Origin: an uncultured Roseovarius sp.
GTDB lineage: Bacteria; Pseudomonadota; Alphaproteobacteria; Rhodobacterales; Rhodobacteraceae
Direction of reading: 5' to 3'
Assembly: GCA_947499555.1 (NCBI GenBank)
Contig: CANMOU010000004.1
Span: 124,001-188,000 of the forward strand
DNA: 64,000 nucleotides
A model generated the notes under the pieces. That model did no database searches. It saw nothing but the letters and a program-made list of their open reading frames with translations, and was not told the origin of the DNA. Made by a program: the position numbers and the translations under genes. The first letter of the stretch is position 1. Each line of letters begins with the position of its first letter. Shown here one piece after another: positions 61,749 through 64,000 of this stretch.

Positions 61749-64000
61749 ATGAGCAAACTGCCCACCAAGCCAGAAATCCTGCAATGGATCACCGACAACC
61801 CCTCGCTGACTTCAAAGCGCGATATCGCGAAGGCGTTTGGCATTAAGGGCGCGGCGCGGATCGACCTCAAGCGCATGCTGAAAGAGCTTGAAGCAGAGGG
61901 GCACTTGCAAAAGCGCAAGAATACCTATCGCGACCCGGGCAAACTGCCACCGGTGAGCATCCTGCAGGTTAATGATCAGACGCCCGATGGTGAACTCCTG
62001 GCACGTCCCTTGGAATGGCATGGCGACGGTGCCGAGCCTGTGGTCATGCTGATCCCGCGCGCCTCGGACCCGGCACTGGGGCCGGGAGACCGAATTCTTG
62101 CGCGTTTGCAAGAGGTGCAGGGAGACGCGCACCAATATGAGGCGCGCCTTATCCGGCGGATCGGAACCAATCCGCGTAAGGTCCTGGGCGTCTTCCGAAA
62201 GCGTGCCGAGGGCGGGCGAATTCTGCCGATCGACAAAGGGGACGGCAAAGAGTGGGTCGTCGCCGCAGGCGCGACCGCCGGTGCCAAAGACGGAGAATTG
62301 GTAGAAGCGGAACAGGCAGGCCCGAAAGACCGCATGGGACTACCCCGTGCTCGGATACTCGACAGGCTCGGCGACCCCACAGCCCCCAAGGCCGTGTCCT
62401 TAATCGCCATTCACCAACATGGGATTCCCGATGACTTTCCCGATGACGTGATCGAAGAGGCAGATACGAAAAAGCCCGCAGGCCTGAAAGGCCGTGAAGA
62501 CCTCCGAGAGATGCCGCTTGTGACGATAGATCCGGCGGATGCTCGTGACCATGACGATGCCGTCTGGGCGCATGAAGATGATGATCCGAAAAACGAAGGT
62601 GGCTACGTTGTCTGGGTCGCGATTGCCGATGTCGCCCACTATGTTACTTCCGGTTCCGCACTCGACGCCGAAGCACGCAAACGCGGCAATTCCAGCTATT
62701 TCCCAGATCGCGTGGTGCCCATGCTGCCCGATCGGCTCTCTGGAGATTTGTGCTCATTGCATGAAGGCGTGCCGCGTGCCTGCATTGCCGTGCGCATGCA
62801 AATCAATGCCCATGGTGAGAAGATAGGTCATCGTTTTGTGCGCGGCCTCATGCGGTCAGCCGCGTCTTTGAACTATCGCGAAGTGCAAGAGGCTCGGGAT
62901 GGAGCGCCGAATGAAAAATGCGCTTCGTTGGTGGACAGTGTTGTCGCGCCTCTTTACGCTGCTCATGCAGCCCTCAGCGAGGCGCGCAAGCGCCGCCAGC
63001 CGCTTGATCTGGACCTGCCGGAACGCAAGGTCGTGCTGGGCGATGACGGCAAGGTGCTTTCAGTCAATTTCGCCGATAGGCTGGATGCGCACCGCCTGAT
63101 TGAAGACATGATGGTGCTGGCCAATGTAGCGGCGGCCGAGACACTCATCGCAAAGAAATCGCCACTGCTTTTCCGGGTTCACGAAGAACCACCACCGGAA
63201 AAACTCGATACTTTGCGCGACGTGGCAGAGGCGGCTGGTCTGACGCTGGCAAAGGGGCAAGTCCTTAAGACATCTCATATCAATCAATTGCTGACCGGTG
63301 CGGCGGGAACCGATCACTCTGAAGTCGTCAATCTGGCGACGCTGCGGGCGATGACGCAGGCCTATTATGCTCCTTCCAATTTCGGCCATTTCGGCCTGGC
63401 CCTGCAGGCTTACGCGCATTTTACATCACCCATCCGCCGTTACGCCGACCTTATCGTGCACCGCGCGCTTATTTCCGCTCATGGATGGGGCGACGATGGC
63501 TTGAGCAAGGCAGACGAGGAGCGCCTGCAAGGAACGGCCGAGCACATTTCAGAAACAGAGCGCCGTTCTATGACCGCAGAACGCGACACCAATGACCGGT
63601 ATCTGGCTGCCTTTTTGTCCGAGAGGGTCGGAGAAGAATTTAAGGGGCGCATCAGTGGCATTGCCAAGTTTGGCGCCTTTGTCCGACTGGATGAAACCGG
63701 AGCCGATGGGCTTATCCCTATGCGCGCCCTGGGGCGCGAGTATTTCCGTTTTGATCGCAATTCCGCAACGCTAATGGGCGAGGACACTGGAACGATCATC
63801 GGCCTTGGCCAACGCGTCATTGTGCGCCTTGCAGAGGCTGCTCCGGTCACGGGTGGGCTGGCGCTTGATCTGGTACGGCTTGAAGGGCAAAGCGTTGTGC
63901 CCGGGCCAAAACGGGGGCGAGGCAAAGGCCCAGCACCAAAGCGCAAAATGGCCCGCGACAAAAAGAAATCCACAAAGGCCAAACGCACAGTATCCCGCAA
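61749..64000 (+). CDS. rnr: Ribonuclease R, 3' end beyond window
   Basis: At least 750 residues, no stop before the window edge. N-terminal winged helix (LPTKPEILQWITDNPSLTSKRDIAKAFGI), cold-shock-like region, RNB catalytic domain with the metal-binding Asp cluster in TIDPADARDHDDAVWA and HFTSPIRRYADLIVHRAL, S1 domain (GRISGIAKFGAFVRLDETGADGLIPM), then a Lys/Arg-rich tail that is still continuing. It degrades structured RNA 3' to 5'. Located 33 bases after the DUF2064 gene. In related genomes topA often precedes rnr; here it is dapE-DUF2064. Confidence 0.95.
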   Translation, partial: MSKLPTKPEILQWITDNPSLTSKRDIAKAFGIKGAARIDLKRMLKELEAEGHLQKRKNTYRDPGKLPPVSILQVNDQTPDGELLARPLEWHGDGAEPVVMLIPRASDPALGPGDRILARLQEVQGDAHQYEARLIRRIGTNPRKVLGVFRKRAEGGRILPIDKGDGKEWVVAAGATAGAKDGELVEAEQAGPKDRMGLPRARILDRLGDPTAPKAVSLIAIHQHGIPDDFPDDVIEEADTKKPAGLKGREDLREMPLVTIDPADARDHDDAVWAHEDDDPKNEGGYVVWVAIADVAHYVTSGSALDAEARKRGNSSYFPDRVVPMLPDRLSGDLCSLHEGVPRACIAVRMQINAHGEKIGHRFVRGLMRSAASLNYREVQEARDGAPNEKCASLVDSVVAPLYAAHAALSEARKRRQPLDLDLPERKVVLGDDGKVLSVNFADRLDAHRLIEDMMVLANVAAAETLIAKKSPLLFRVHEEPPPEKLDTLRDVAEAAGLTLAKGQVLKTSHINQLLTGAAGTDHSEVVNLATLRAMTQAYYAPSNFGHFGLALQAYAHFTSPIRRYADLIVHRALISAHGWGDDGLSKADEERLQGTAEHISETERRSMTAERDTNDRYLAAFLSERVGEEFKGRISGIAKFGAFVRLDETGADGLIPMRALGREYFRFDRNSATLMGEDTGTIIGLGQRVIVRLAEAAPVTGGLALDLVRLEGQSVVPGPKRGRGKGPAPKRKMARDKKKSTKAKRTVSR

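Noticed and set aside
1-64000. tRNA, rRNA, CRISPR, IS elements, prophage
   Set aside because: No tRNA-like cloverleaf ends, direct-repeat arrays, transposase or integrase genes were seen while reading both strands; a weak or divergent element could still have been missed without software.

Overview
The window is an ordinary-looking stretch of an alphaproteobacterial chromosome, most probably from the Rhodobacteraceae/Roseobacter group. This is an inference from content: an FnrL-controlled cbb3 oxidase locus with hemN, several Hint_2 (Hedgehog/intein-like) proteins, a succinylase-type dapD/dapE pair, phaA-phaB, SPOR-tailed D-Ala-D-Ala carboxypeptidase, and GC-rich codon use throughout. No tRNA, rRNA, CRISPR array, insertion sequence or phage gene was seen. 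The first gene (a methyltransferase, 5' end missing) and the last (rnr, 3' end missing) run off the edges.

Bases 1-11640 hold a reductive pyrimidine-degradation locus: preA (dihydropyrimidine dehydrogenase Fe-S subunit), a glutamine-synthetase-like ligase, a RutR-type TetR repressor, beta-ureidopropionase, a small unknown exported protein, dihydropyrimidinase, and a five-gene ABC uptake system with an NMT1-type binding protein. A near-perfect RutR operator lies between rutR and the ureidopropionase gene, which ties the genes together as a uracil-responsive unit. Bases 11660-13378 carry an asparagine-synthetase-like gene broken by one in-frame amber codon.

Bases 13587-30300 are mainly the microaerobic respiration region: ccoNOQP and ccoGHIS on the minus strand, a universal stress protein, a thioredoxin-like protein, fnrL and hemN. 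Four canonical FNR boxes lie in front of these genes. A LysR gene with a divergent microgene sits between ccoNOQP and ccoGHIS, and the same LysR/microgene arrangement recurs at 38.7-39.9 kb. Housekeeping genes follow (rimI, tsaB, nfuA, usp, greA, ETF-ubiquinone oxidoreductase, a TPR protein, ispE, a long-chain polyprenyl synthase, a TrmN6-like methyltransferase).

Bases 39976-47000 contain phaA-phaB (polyhydroxybutyrate precursor synthesis), an EAL phosphodiesterase, tag, and a TonB/ExbB/ExbD/ExbD energy-transduction operon with an unknown exported protein. From 47 kb to the end are rlmN, three Hint-domain proteins (one degenerate), an adenine-salvage neighbourhood (mtnP, apt, a LOG-family protein), a dehydratase, dapD, dapE, a DUF2064 protein and rnr.

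The most interesting items are the RutR operator and the unfamiliar members of its locus, the twin LysR/microgene modules with matching T-N11-A operators, the FnrL box set (which also argues for a revised ccoG start), the amber-interrupted ATP-pyrophosphatase gene, and the paired intact/degenerate Hint proteins.
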